Source of the DNA: Streptomyces silvae
GTDB taxonomy: Bacteria; Actinomycetota; Actinomycetes; Streptomycetales; Streptomycetaceae
Direction: 5' to 3'
NCBI RefSeq assembly: GCF_016745505.1
Contig: NZ_JAERUC010000191.1
Span: forward strand, 16,273-80,272
Length of the DNA: 64,000 bases
Shown: piece by piece, positions 48,740 to 56,752 of the stretch
Layout of the letters: every line of letters begins with the position of its first letter
Numbering within the stretch: the first letter of the stretch is position 1
Made by a program: the position numbers and the translations under genes
Notes under the pieces: model-generated
What the model was told of the DNA's origin: nothing
The model's input: the letters and a program-made list of their open reading frames with translations, nothing else
The model's database searches: none

Positions 48740-50035
48740 TCAGTTCGGCACAGCTGCCCGGAGCCGCTCCGTCCGGGCCGCCCGGGTCCCGAACAGGGTG
48801 ATCGACAGGACACCGAGGACCGCCAGGACCCCCAGGGCGACCGTGCCCGCCCAGCCTCCCGCGTGGAAGGCGACGGCGCCGAGCGTGCCGCCCGCGCTGG
48901 AGCCCAGGTAGTACGCGGACTGGTAGAGCGCCGACGCCTGGGCGCGGCCCGAGGTCGCCGTACGGCTCACCGAGGACGAGGCGACCGCGTGCCCGGCGAA
49001 GAAGCCGGCCGTGATCAGGACGAGCCCGGCCAGGACGGCCACCAGCTGGTCGGCCAGCGAGAGCAGCAGACCCGCGGCCGTCGTGGAGACGGCCAGGTAG
49101 AGCGCGCCCCGGCGGCCCAGCCGGGCCACCAGCCGGCCCGCGGCGGCGGAGGAGACCGTGCCGACGAGGTAGACCAGGAAGACCGACCCGACGATGCCCT
49201 GCGGCAGGCCGAAGGGCTCGTCGACGAGCCGGTAGCCGATCACCGTGTACACCGCGCCGAACACCGTCATGAACAGCGCGCCGATCGCGTACAGCCGGCG
49301 CAGCAGCGGGTCGGAGAGGTGGCCGGTGACGGTCCTCGCCAGGGCCTTCGGATTGAGCGAGGCGGGGCTGAAGTGCCGGGCCCTGGGGATCATGAGGTGG
49401 AAGACCACCGCGCAGGCCACCGCGAGCAGCCCGATCGCGCCGAGCGCCATCCGCCAGCCCCACAGCTGGGCCACCCAGCCGGCGAGGATGCGGCCGCTCA
49501 TGCCGCCGATGCTGTTGCCCGCCACGAACAGGCCGATCGCGGCCACCAGGGCCTTGGGCCGTACCTCCTCGGCCAGATACGCCATCGCGGAGGCGGGCAG
49601 TCCCGCCAGCGCAGCGCCCTGGACCGCGCGCAGCGCGATCAGCCAGCCGATCGACGGGGCGAAGGGCACGAGCAGCCCGATCACCACGGCGACCGCCAGC
49701 GAGGCGGTCATCATCTGGCGCCGCCCGAAGCGCTCGGAGAGCGCGCTCAGCGGCAGGACACAGAGGGCCAGGGCACCCGTCGCCGCGGAGACCGTCCAGC
49801 TCGCCTGGCCGGCCGTCGCGCCGAAGGACGCGGAGACGGCGGGCAGCAGGGCCTGGGTGGAGTAGAGGAGGGCGAAGGTCGCGATCCCCGCCGCGAACAG
49901 CGCGAAGCTCATCCGGCGGTAGCCGGGACCACCGGGTGCGAGGCGGTCCGGGACGGTCGGGGAGGCGGCGGCGGTGGATGACGGAACGGCGGCGTCCAGC
50001 ACGACGGTGGACGCCCCGGTACTGGCAGGAGGCAT
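48740..50035 (-). CDS. MFS transporter (12-helix exporter)
   Basis: 431 residues with 12 predicted helices after a 40-residue N-terminal tail. Typical features: RMSFALFAAGIATFALLYSTQALLP, WTVSAATGALALCVLPLSALSERFGRRQMM (motif A between helices 2 and 3), AVQGAALAGLPASAMAYLAEEV, and FLVYLVGTVSSAAAGRLVARLGRRGAL in the second half. It is close to the YnfM-type drug/arabinose exporters by overall pattern; the substrate is unknown. It is divergent from a LysR gene with a perfect dyad between them, so LysR is its likely regulator. Confidence 0.87.
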   Translation of the reverse strand: MPPASTGASTVVLDAAVPSSTAAASPTVPDRLAPGGPGYRRMSFALFAAGIATFALLYSTQALLPAVSASFGATAGQASWTVSAATGALALCVLPLSALSERFGRRQMMTASLAVAVVIGLLVPFAPSIGWLIALRAVQGAALAGLPASAMAYLAEEVRPKALVAAIGLFVAGNSIGGMSGRILAGWVAQLWGWRMALGAIGLLAVACAVVFHLMIPRARHFSPASLNPKALARTVTGHLSDPLLRRLYAIGALFMTVFGAVYTVIGYRLVDEPFGLPQGIVGSVFLVYLVGTVSSAAAGRLVARLGRRGALYLAVSTTAAGLLLSLADQLVAVLAGLVLITAGFFAGHAVASSSVSRTATSGRAQASALYQSAYYLGSSAGGTLGAVAFHAGGWAGTVALGVLAVLGVLSITLFGTRAARTERLRAAVPN

Positions 50036-50057
50036 ACGGCGAACGTAGACCGCGGGG

Positions 50058-50080
50058 TTTCATGCGTCCAATGCATGAAA
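50058..50080. promoter_or_regulatory. LysR-type operator between MFS gene and lysR
   Basis: TTTCATGC (50058-50065), spacer GTCCAAT, GCATGAAA (50073-50080): perfect 8-bp arms, giving the ATGC-N7-GCAT dyad common to LysR targets. It lies between starts at 50035 (minus) and 50098 (plus). Confidence 0.75.
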
Positions 50081-50097
50081 CCCTCATAATCGTTCCC

Positions 50098-51051
50098 ATG
50101 GCGCATCAATACAGCTCACAGCCGCGGCTGTCACCGAGCAGTTACGAAGAAGACATCCGGGCGGTCCTCGCGCCACGCCTCGCGTACTTCGAGGCGGTGG
50201 CCCGCCACGAGCACGTCACCCGGGCCGCGCACGAGCTCGGCGTGCCGCAGTCGACGCTGTCGCGGGCCATGGTGAGGCTTGAACAGGACCTGGGCGTCGC
50301 CCTGTTCGCCCGCCGGGGCCGCACCGTCTCGCTCACCCCCGCCGGCCGCACCTTCCTGGGCTCCGCCGAACGCGCCCTGGCCGAGGTGGAGAAGGCCGCC
50401 GACTCCGTACGCGCCGACGCCGACCCCACGGCGGGCAAGGTCGCCTTCGGCTTCCTGCACACCATGGGATCCGAGACCGTGCCCGGCCTGATCCGCGCCT
50501 TCCGCGTGGACCACCCCAGGGTCCGCTTCCAGCTCGTCCAGAACTACGGCGAGGCGATGATCGAGCGGCTGCGGGCGGGCGGCCTCGACCTCTGCCTCAC
50601 CTCGCCCGTCCCCGACGCCCCGGACCTCGTCGCCCGCCGCCTCGACGAGCAGCGGCTGCGCCTGGTCGTCCCCGACGACCACCGGCTGGCGGGCCGCCGG
50701 CGCATCCGCCTCGTGGAGGCCGCCGACGAAACGTTCGTCACCCTGGAACCCGGCTACGGGCTGCGGCGGATCACGGACGACCTCTGCGCGGAGGCGGGCT
50801 TCACCCCGAGGATCGCGTTCGAGGGCGAGGAGGCCGAGACGCTGCGCGGCCTGGTCGCCGCAGGGCTCGGGGTGGCGCTGCTGCCGCCGCCCGCCGTCGC
50901 CCGGCCCGGTGTGGTCGAGCTGACGGTCACCGCGCCGCGCGCCGCCCGCGAGATCGGGGTCGCCTGGCTGGACGGCCACCCCGACACCCCGCCGGTGGCC
51001 GCCTTCAAGCGCTTCCTGCTGTCACGCCGGGGAAGCCTGCTGCCCGACTGA
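50098..51051 (+). CDS. LysR-family transcriptional regulator
   Basis: 317 residues from an ATG seven bases after CATAAT with no ribosome site, so likely leaderless. N-terminal HTH: LAYFEAVARHEHVTRAAHELGVPQSTLSRAMVRLEQDLGVALFARRGRTVSLTPAGRTFL. The periplasmic-binding-like effector domain begins at KVAFGFLHTMGSETVPGLIRAF. The C-terminal half ends with LVAAGLGVALLPPPAV. It sits divergent to the MFS exporter. The dyad at 50058-50080 is the probable binding site, and expression of the exporter is probably controlled by an unknown ligand. Confidence 0.9.
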   Translation: MAHQYSSQPRLSPSSYEEDIRAVLAPRLAYFEAVARHEHVTRAAHELGVPQSTLSRAMVRLEQDLGVALFARRGRTVSLTPAGRTFLGSAERALAEVEKAADSVRADADPTAGKVAFGFLHTMGSETVPGLIRAFRVDHPRVRFQLVQNYGEAMIERLRAGGLDLCLTSPVPDAPDLVARRLDEQRLRLVVPDDHRLAGRRRIRLVEAADETFVTLEPGYGLRRITDDLCAEAGFTPRIAFEGEEAETLRGLVAAGLGVALLPPPAVARPGVVELTVTAPRAAREIGVAWLDGHPDTPPVAAFKRFLLSRRGSLLPD

Positions 51052-51067
51052 CCTCCGGGTACGGTGC

Positions 51068-51826
51068 TCAGCGCCGCAGCGACCGTCCGAAGCCCGCCGC
51101 GAGCGGCATCCGCAGCCCCAGCGGCGGCGGAGCCGCGAACGCGTCGGCCACCGGGCGCGCGTAGGACCGCGCGAACAGTGAGCCCCGTACGAAGTCCGAG
51201 GCCAGCGCCACCACTTCGGACCGGTGCTGGCGCAACGCGTGCCCGTCCGAGTGGACCTCGAAGCGGCAGGTGTCCCGGTTGGACTTCTTGGCCCGCTCGG
51301 CCAGCCGGTAGGAGAGCTCCGGATCGGTCCGGGCGTCGTTCGTGCCGTGCACGATCAGGACCCGGCGCCCCGCCAGGTGCTTCACCGGCTCCGGTTCCGG
51401 CTCCGTGCCCTCCGGCAGCCAGGGCGCCATCGCCAGGACGGAGGTGACGGCGGCGTGCCCGGCGCCGCGCAGGGCCGCCCGGCCGCCCATGCCGTGCCCG
51501 ACCAGGCACACCGGGATGTCCCCGTAGCGGCGTACGACCTCGTCGGCCGCCCAGTGGGCGTCGGCCGCCGGATCCGCGCCGGAGTTCCAGCCCCGGGACC
51601 GGTACCGCACGACGTGCACCGCGAGCCCGTCGTCCTGGCCGGCGCGGGCCAGGGTCCGGGCGAACGGCAGCTGCGCCGCGTACGAAAGGGTGGAGGGACG
51701 GCGCCGCGAGTCGGTCTCGCCGTCCGGGAGCAGCAGGACGACGCCGCTGACCTCGGGTGCTGCTCCGGCCGTGAGAACGGCCCGTCCCAGCCTGGCGGCA
51801 GGCAGGGGAAGTGCGCGCTGTGCCAT
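51068..51826 (-). CDS. Alpha/beta-hydrolase fold protein lacking the nucleophile Ser
   Basis: 252 residues. Dienelactone-hydrolase-like alpha/beta fold: VVLLLPDGETDS, LAVHVVRYRSRGWNSG, VRRYGDIPVCLVGHGMGGRAAL, VLAMAPWLPEG, RRVLIVHGTNDARTDP, and VHSDGHALRQ. The nucleophile elbow reads G-H-G-M-G with Gly at residue 112 where Ser is expected. Asp (GTNDARTD) and His (SDGHAL) of the triad are kept. The protein may be a non-enzymatic binder or use another route. No signal peptide. It lies back to back with add, across the add promoter. Co-regulation is possible but not shown. Confidence 0.75.
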   Translation of the reverse strand: MAQRALPLPAARLGRAVLTAGAAPEVSGVVLLLPDGETDSRRRPSTLSYAAQLPFARTLARAGQDDGLAVHVVRYRSRGWNSGADPAADAHWAADEVVRRYGDIPVCLVGHGMGGRAALRGAGHAAVTSVLAMAPWLPEGTEPEPEPVKHLAGRRVLIVHGTNDARTDPELSYRLAERAKKSNRDTCRFEVHSDGHALRQHRSEVVALASDFVRGSLFARSYARPVADAFAAPPPLGLRMPLAAGFGRSLRR

Positions 51827-51901
51827 GACAGAACAGTGTCAGAAGGCCAGGTGTATTCCACCCGGCTTCGCGGTCACTGTTACGCATCGGCGACCAGCGC
51901 T

Positions 51902-51923
51902 CTACGCGCGTAGGCGCTAGAGT
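51902..51923 (+). promoter_or_regulatory. Nucleoside-regulon palindrome and promoter of add
   Basis: Perfect CTACGCGCGTAG (51902-51913), then TAGAGT (51918-51923) as -10, six bases before the ATG at 51930. The spacing implies a leaderless add mRNA with the operator between the -35 and -10 regions. Confidence 0.75.
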
Positions 51924-51929
51924 GCCCCA

Positions 51930-53084
51930 ATGACGAGCCAGACCCTGAACGTCCCCGGTCCCGACCAGATCCGCCGTGCGCCCAAGGTGCTCCTCCATGA
52001 CCATCTCGACGGCGGGCTGCGCCCCGGCACCATCGTCGACCTGGCGCTGGAGCAGGGCTACGAGGCCCTTCCCGAGACGGAGCCCGACAAGCTCGGCGTG
52101 TGGTTCCGCGAGGCGGCGGACTCCGGTTCGCTGGAGCGCTACCTGGAGACGTTCGCCCACACCTGCGCCGTCATGCAGACCCGTGACGCGCTGTTCAGGG
52201 TGGCCATGGAGTGCGCCGAGGACCTCGCCGAGGACGGTGTCGTCTACGCCGAGGTGCGGTACGCGCCCGAGCAGCACCTCACCGCCGGCCTGACCCTCGA
52301 AGAGGTCGTCGAGGCGGTCAACGAGGGCTTCCGCGAGGGTGAGCGCCGGGCCCGCGCCGCCGGCCACCGCATCCGGGTCGGCGCCCTCCTCACCGCCATG
52401 CGGCACGCCGCCCGCGCGCTGGAGATCGCCGAACTGGCCAACCGCTACCGCGACCTCGGAGTCGTCGGCTTCGACATCGCGGGCGCGGAGGCGGGCTACC
52501 CGCCCACCCGCCACCTGGACGCCTTCGAGTACCTCAAGCGGGAGAACAACCACTTCACCATCCACGCGGGCGAGGCCTTCGGCCTGCCGTCGATCTGGCA
52601 GGCGCTCCAGTGGTGCGGCGCCGACCGGCTCGGCCACGGTGTCCGCATCATCGACGACATCGAGATCGCCGACGACGGCAGTGTGACGCTGGGGCGCCTC
52701 GCCTCCTACGTGCGCGACAAGCGGATCCCGCTGGAGCTCTGCCCGACCTCCAACCTCCAGACCGGCGCCGCGGCCTCGTACGCGGACCACCCCATCGGGC
52801 TGCTGAGGAAGCTGCATTTCCGCGCGACCGTGAATACGGACAACCGGCTGATGAGCGGGACGAGCATGAGCCGTGAATTCGAGCGGCTGGTCGACACATT
52901 CGGATACACGCTCGACGACATGCAGTGGTTCACAGTCAATGCGATGAAATCAGCGTTCATTCCTTTCGATGAACGTCTGGCGATGATCAACGACGTCGTG
53001 AAGCCCGGTTACGCGGAGCTGAAGTCCGAATGGCTCTTCCGTCAGACGGCTGTGACCAGCGGATCCTCGTCCGTCGCGGGCTGA
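51930..53084 (+). CDS. add: Adenosine deaminase
   Basis: 384 residues. Zinc-dependent ADA: the HDHLDGG motif at residues 23-29 provides the two N-terminal His ligands. FTIHAGEAFG holds the third His and catalytic Glu, RLGHGVRI the catalytic His, and VNTDNRLMSGTSMS the Asp. The latter reads N-T-D-N where many ADAs have T-D-D-P, as in other actinobacterial members. It converts adenosine and deoxyadenosine to inosine forms. Codons from about 52870 to 52990 are unusually AT-rich (AAA, TCA, ATT, CCT, GAT, GAA, ACA). The start is leaderless behind an operator shared with other salvage genes. Confidence 0.94.
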   Translation: MTSQTLNVPGPDQIRRAPKVLLHDHLDGGLRPGTIVDLALEQGYEALPETEPDKLGVWFREAADSGSLERYLETFAHTCAVMQTRDALFRVAMECAEDLAEDGVVYAEVRYAPEQHLTAGLTLEEVVEAVNEGFREGERRARAAGHRIRVGALLTAMRHAARALEIAELANRYRDLGVVGFDIAGAEAGYPPTRHLDAFEYLKRENNHFTIHAGEAFGLPSIWQALQWCGADRLGHGVRIIDDIEIADDGSVTLGRLASYVRDKRIPLELCPTSNLQTGAAASYADHPIGLLRKLHFRATVNTDNRLMSGTSMSREFERLVDTFGYTLDDMQWFTVNAMKSAFIPFDERLAMINDVVKPGYAELKSEWLFRQTAVTSGSSSVAG

Positions 53085-53099
53085 GTGGGCGAAAAGCGT

Positions 53100-53130
53100 A
53101 ACGGCCGGGAGCGCCTTGTTCCCGGCCGTT
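53100..53130 (+). terminator. Terminator after add
   Basis: Perfect 11-bp stem AACGGCCGGGA / TCCCGGCCGTT with a nine-base loop, followed by TTCC. It begins 16 bases after the add stop. Confidence 0.82.
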
Positions 53131-53219
53131 TTCCGTGTCCCGGCATGTTTGCGGGAGGGGTGCGCGGATGACTACGTTGCAGAGCCGCTCACATCCCCTT
53201 CCCCAAGGATGAATTTCAC

Positions 53220-53516
53220 ATGAAGCAGTCTGCCGTCAGGACCCTCGGTGTCGCCGCTCTCGGTGCCGCTTTCGCCGCCGCCGGCGCGGGCAGTGCCTCC
53301 GCCGTCGCCGTGCCCGTCGACGCCGCCGCGGCCGCCCTGCCCGCCGGTGTCGCGCTCGACTCCGTCACCGACGCGCTGCCCGCCGTGCAGAAGGCGGCCG
53401 GCGGCCTCCTCGACCAGCAGCAGCGCGGCAGCAGCGACCTCTCGGCCCCCGGCACCAACCTGCTCGGCGGGCTGCCCGCCGGCGGTCTCACGGGCGTCCT
53501 GCCGCTCGGCAACTGA
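53220..53516 (+). CDS. Small secreted protein
   Basis: 98 residues with a signal peptide (MKQSAVRTLGVAALGAAFAA, cleavage probably after SASA near residue 28). The mature part is about 70 residues, rich in Ala/Gly/Leu, with a LLGGLPAGGLTGVLPLGN end and a DQQQRGSSDLSAPGTN stretch. No cysteines. It resembles in style the secreted protein at 59363 (LPxG and TGLITG ends), a type common in Streptomyces with no known activity. AAGGATG lies upstream as ribosome site. A long palindrome follows. Confidence 0.72.
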   Translation: MKQSAVRTLGVAALGAAFAAAGAGSASAVAVPVDAAAAALPAGVALDSVTDALPAVQKAAGGLLDQQQRGSSDLSAPGTNLLGGLPAGGLTGVLPLGN

Positions 53517-53530
53517 TCACCGCACACACA

Positions 53531-53567
53531 TGTGGGGCGCACACCCGGACCGGGTGTGCGCCCCACA
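53531..53567. terminator. Long palindrome between convergent genes
   Basis: TGTGGGGCGCACACCCGG and CCGGGTGTGCGCCCCACA are perfect 18-bp arms around a single A; the hairpin would open a few bases at the tip. It lies between the small secreted protein and the PspC gene. Confidence 0.75.
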
Positions 53568-53593
53568 GGTCTCTCTCCCCGTGGTCCGTACGG

Positions 53594-53797
53594 TCACCAG
53601 GCCGTCGCGGCCGGGCTCTTCTCCGACGGCAGCAGGATCCACAGCGCCAGGTAGAGCAGGAACTGCGGGCCGGGGAGCAGGCAGGAGACCAGGAAGATCA
53701 CACGCATCGTCCCGGCGGAGGTGCCGAAGCGCCGTGCCAGCGCTGCGCACACTCCACCGATCATGCGTCCGTCACGGGGGCGGGCAAGTGCGGCCAT
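53594..53797 (-). CDS. PspC-domain small membrane protein
   Basis: 67 residues from the ATG with AAGGAG upstream; the open frame extends 20 codons further. The PspC core is complete: RDGRMIGGVCAALARRFGTSAGTMRVIFLVSCLLPGPQFLLYLALWILLP, with one amphipathic helix and one transmembrane helix, then a short EKSPAATAW tail. PspC proteins take part in envelope stress sensing. It stands alone here without PspA. A GTTC-rich stretch around 53810-53830 precedes it on the minus strand. Confidence 0.88.
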   Translation of the reverse strand: MAALARPRDGRMIGGVCAALARRFGTSAGTMRVIFLVSCLLPGPQFLLYLALWILLPSEKSPAATAW

Positions 53798-53889
53798 GGT
53801 GGGCTCCTTCGCGAACCGGTTCGGGGAGCAGCTCCGTCGTGCTCCCGGTACCTCCATAGTGGCTCCGCGGAGGGGGACAAAGCATCGCT

Positions 53890-54459
53890 CTACGGTGCGA
53901 TACCGACCCTGGTAATCGTCGGGGTCGACCCCTGAGGGCCCTCCGCGCGCACCGACCGGGCCCCGATCCGGGACAGGTCACCGGCCCCCGCGCGGTTTCC
54001 CCGGCGCAGCCGTGACCGCGACAGCGGGACGACCAGCAGATGTGCCAGCGCGACTCCGGACGTGTTCAGCAGCAGCGAGTCGACGTCGACGACCTGGCCG
54101 GGCACCCCCGTCTGCGCCAGCTCGATGGCCATGGAGATCAGGGCGCCCGCCGCGACCGTACGGGCCAGTGAGGCCCACGGGGAGACCAGCAGCCTGCCCC
54201 CGGCCATCGGCAGCAGTATGCCCAGCGGAGCCAGCAGCAGAAGACCCTCACCGATGCGGCGTACCGCCTCGGCGGGGCCCAGGGCCAGGTCCGCCCTGAT
54301 CCCGGCGAACGGCTGGAAGTTCGCGGCCGTCACCCAGGGCACGTCCAGCGGGCGCAGCGTCAGCCAGCAGACGAACAGAAGATGCGCGAGGAGGAGGAAT
54401 ACCCCCGCCGCGCGGAAGCGGATGACGGCCGGGCCGTCCGAACTGTGACGCACGTGCAC
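53890..54459 (-). CDS. VanZ-family membrane protein
   Basis: 189 residues from the GTG at 54459 (another GTG at 54453; neither has a good ribosome site). Four helices: VIRFRAAGVFLLLAHLLFVCWLTL, GEGLLLLAPLGILLPM, ARTVAAGALISMAIELAQ, LLLNTSGVALAHLLVVPL. The VanZ signature SMAIELAQTGVPGQVVDVDSLLLNTSG is unmistakable. VanZ-like proteins are linked to glycopeptide or envelope resistance, but the reaction is unknown. A 50-residue tail is basic then Gly/Pro-rich. It lies downstream of the afsQ2 operon lipoprotein on the same strand, 113 bases away. Confidence 0.82.
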   Translation of the reverse strand: MHVRHSSDGPAVIRFRAAGVFLLLAHLLFVCWLTLRPLDVPWVTAANFQPFAGIRADLALGPAEAVRRIGEGLLLLAPLGILLPMAGGRLLVSPWASLARTVAAGALISMAIELAQTGVPGQVVDVDSLLLNTSGVALAHLLVVPLSRSRLRRGNRAGAGDLSRIGARSVRAEGPQGSTPTITRVGIAP

Positions 54460-54572
54460 CAAGACGCCACGACCGGCAGGAACGGTTCCGTCCCGCTCCG
54501 GGAAGCCTCTGTGACGAGCGGCACGGCCGCCGGGCCGTGTCCCGGCGGCGCGGAGGGAACGCCCCGGGAAGC

Positions 54573-55220
54573 TCAGGACAGGCCGACGGCGCCCAGCGTG
54601 GGCACCTCGCCCGGCAGGCTCTTCGTCTCCGACGTGCACAGGTACCCGCGCGGGGCGTAGTTGCCCGGCCCGCCCAGCAGCACCGAACCCCCGGAGCCCA
54701 GCGACTCGCTGTCCGCGTACGTGCACACCACCTGCGCCAGCGCCTCCGCAGGCAGGTCGTCCGGCTGCTCGCTGAGACGCAGCGTGCCCTCCGGGTCCCC
54801 CTTGTGGGCGCCGGTGACCCGCAGCCCCGCCGGGACGTCGGTGGAGAAACCGGCGCGCCGCTCGGCGGCCTCCGGGTCGCGCTGCAGCTCACCGAGGAGC
54901 TCCTGCGCGATCATGAGCGGCCCGGACCGCGACTCGTCGAACTCGACCGTGCGCTCCACCGTCACCAGCTGCGACGCGCAGACCAGATAGACCGGTACGG
55001 AGACACTGCCCGCCGGCGGCGCGGTGGCCTCCGCGGACGCCGTGCGGCACGGCATCCGGGACGGGGCGGCCCCGGCGTCGACCGGCACCGACGTGCTGCG
55101 GATGCCGCAGCCCCCGGCCAGCGCCGCACAGGCCACGACGGCGGCCAGCGCGGCGACGGCCCGGCCGGGCCGTCGCAGGACCTCGCGGGGTGCGCCGTAG
55201 GACCGCTCGCTGCGCCTCAC
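54573..55220 (-). CDS. Lipoprotein of the afsQ operon (GerMN-like)
   Basis: 215 residues, ATG overlapping the afsQ2 stop by four bases. Lipoprotein signal with a basic start, a hydrophobic core and LAGGC. The domain (VSVPVYLVCASQLVTVERTV, then SGPLMIAQELLGELQRDPEAAERRAGF, then LRLSEQPDDLPAEALAQVVCTYA) resembles the GerMN fold seen in LpqB-like lipoproteins. Co-translation with the kinase suggests it modulates AfsQ2 sensing at the cell surface, which is an inference. It ends without a clear hairpin. Confidence 0.8.
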   Translation of the reverse strand: MRRSERSYGAPREVLRRPGRAVAALAAVVACAALAGGCGIRSTSVPVDAGAAPSRMPCRTASAEATAPPAGSVSVPVYLVCASQLVTVERTVEFDESRSGPLMIAQELLGELQRDPEAAERRAGFSTDVPAGLRVTGAHKGDPEGTLRLSEQPDDLPAEALAQVVCTYADSESLGSGGSVLLGGPGNYAPRGYLCTSETKSLPGEVPTLGAVGLS

Positions 55221-56752
55221 GTGGCGTCACCCTTCTCGTTCCCGTCCGGGTCGTCGTCCGGTCCCTGCGTGCCGGTCAGCCGCTCCGCGTCACGCGGGAG
55301 CCGCAGCACGAAGACCGCGCCCTCGCCGTCCGGCAGGTTCGAGGCCCTGATGTCACCGCCGTGGATGTGCGCGTTCTCCACCGCGATGGAGAGGCCGAGC
55401 CCGCTGCCGTCGGAGCGCGGGCGGGAGGCGCTGGCCTTGTAGAAGCGGTCGAACACGTGGGGCAGGACCTCTTCGGGGATACCGGGGCCGTGGTCACGTA
55501 CCTCGATGACCAGGTCGTCCTCGTCGGTCCGTACGGACACCCGCACCGGGGACCCGCCGTGCTTGAGCGCGTTGCCGATCAGGTTCGCCAGGATCACGTC
55601 GAGGCGGCGCGGGTCGAGCCGCACCATGATGCCGCGCTCCGCGTCCAGATCGACCGCGTCCAGCCAGGCACGGGCGTCGATGCAGGCGGTCACCTGGTCG
55701 GCGACGTCGACGGTGTCCAGGACGAGGCGGGCCGTACCGGCGTCGAAGCGGGTGACCTCCATGAGGTTCTCGACGAGGTCGTTCAGCCGCCGGGTCTCGC
55801 TCACCACCAGGTGCACGGCCGGGGCGATCATCGGGTCCAGGCTGTCCGCCTCGTCCTCCAGCACCTCGGCGACCGCCGTGATCGCGGTCAGCGGGGTGCG
55901 CAGCTCGTGCGACATGTCGGCGACGAACCTGCGGCTCGACTCCTCCCGGGCGCTCATGTCCGCGACCTTCTTCTCCAGGGAGCTCGCGGCCTTGTTGAAC
56001 GTATGGGAGAGATCGGCGAGTTCATCGGTGCCGGAGACCACGAGACGGGTGTCGAGCTTGCCCTCGCCGAGTTTGCGGGCCGCGTCGCCGAGCCGCTGGA
56101 CCGGCCGCAGCACCGTCGTCGCCGCCGCCTGGGCGAGGAGCGCCGAGCCGACGAGAGCCAGCGCGGTGGCGATGCCGAGCGACCAGGCCAGCGAGTTGAG
56201 GTCCTCGCGCTCCTGGTCGAGCGACTTCAGCATGTACCCGGCGGGCCCACCGCCGATGATCTTCGTCCCGGCCACCAGGTAGGGGGTGCCGCCCACGGTC
56301 GTACGCTGCCAGAACAGGTGGTACTCAAAGGTGTTGGCCGACGTCAGCGGCTGCTTCTTGTTCACCTGCCTCTGGAGCGAGGCCGGTACGTCGGCCTTGG
56401 TGAAGGAGTCGAGGTCGGAGGAGCCGGTGACGGGCTTGCCCTCGCGGGTGCCGATCAGCAGCACGTGGTAGCCGGGGCCGCTGCTGGCCATCTGCTCGGC
56501 GGCGTCCCTCAGGTCGACCGCCGTGGGCTGCAGCGGCAGCGAGGCCGCCTGGGTCTGCATCTGGCGGCGGAAGTCCCCCAGGGCCGTGTCCTGCGTACGC
56601 GTCAGGACCGCTTCGCGGTTGAGCCAGTACGCGATGCCCGACGCGGACACCGCCGCCGTCAGGGCCACCAGCGCGAACACGATCAGGAGCCGCAGCCGCA
56701 GGCTGGTCCAGCGAAGACCCGCGAGTATGGAACGCTTCGCGGTATCGCTCAC
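55217..56752 (-). CDS. afsQ2: Sensor histidine kinase AfsQ2
   Basis: 511 residues from the GTG that overlaps the afsQ1 stop (GTGA). Two transmembrane helices (LLIVFALVALTAAVSASGIAYW; SLAWSLGIATALALVGSALLAQ) flank an extracellular sensor of about 150 residues. HAMP follows (TVLRPVQRLGDAARKLGEGKLDTRL), then the H-box FVADMSHELRTPL, N-box LANLIGNALKHGG, and G-boxes RDHGPGIPEE and GSGLGLSIA. In S. coelicolor AfsQ2 with AfsQ1 adjusts antibiotic production and nitrogen/glutamate responses. Identification rests on AfsQ1/SigQ synteny and on the neighbour's near-complete match to my memory of AfsQ1. Confidence 0.92.
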   Translation of the reverse strand: MSDTAKRSILAGLRWTSLRLRLLIVFALVALTAAVSASGIAYWLNREAVLTRTQDTALGDFRRQMQTQAASLPLQPTAVDLRDAAEQMASSGPGYHVLLIGTREGKPVTGSSDLDSFTKADVPASLQRQVNKKQPLTSANTFEYHLFWQRTTVGGTPYLVAGTKIIGGGPAGYMLKSLDQEREDLNSLAWSLGIATALALVGSALLAQAAATTVLRPVQRLGDAARKLGEGKLDTRLVVSGTDELADLSHTFNKAASSLEKKVADMSAREESSRRFVADMSHELRTPLTAITAVAEVLEDEADSLDPMIAPAVHLVVSETRRLNDLVENLMEVTRFDAGTARLVLDTVDVADQVTACIDARAWLDAVDLDAERGIMVRLDPRRLDVILANLIGNALKHGGSPVRVSVRTDEDDLVIEVRDHGPGIPEEVLPHVFDRFYKASASRPRSDGSGLGLSIAVENAHIHGGDIRASNLPDGEGAVFVLRLPRDAERLTGTQGPDDDPDGNEKGDAT

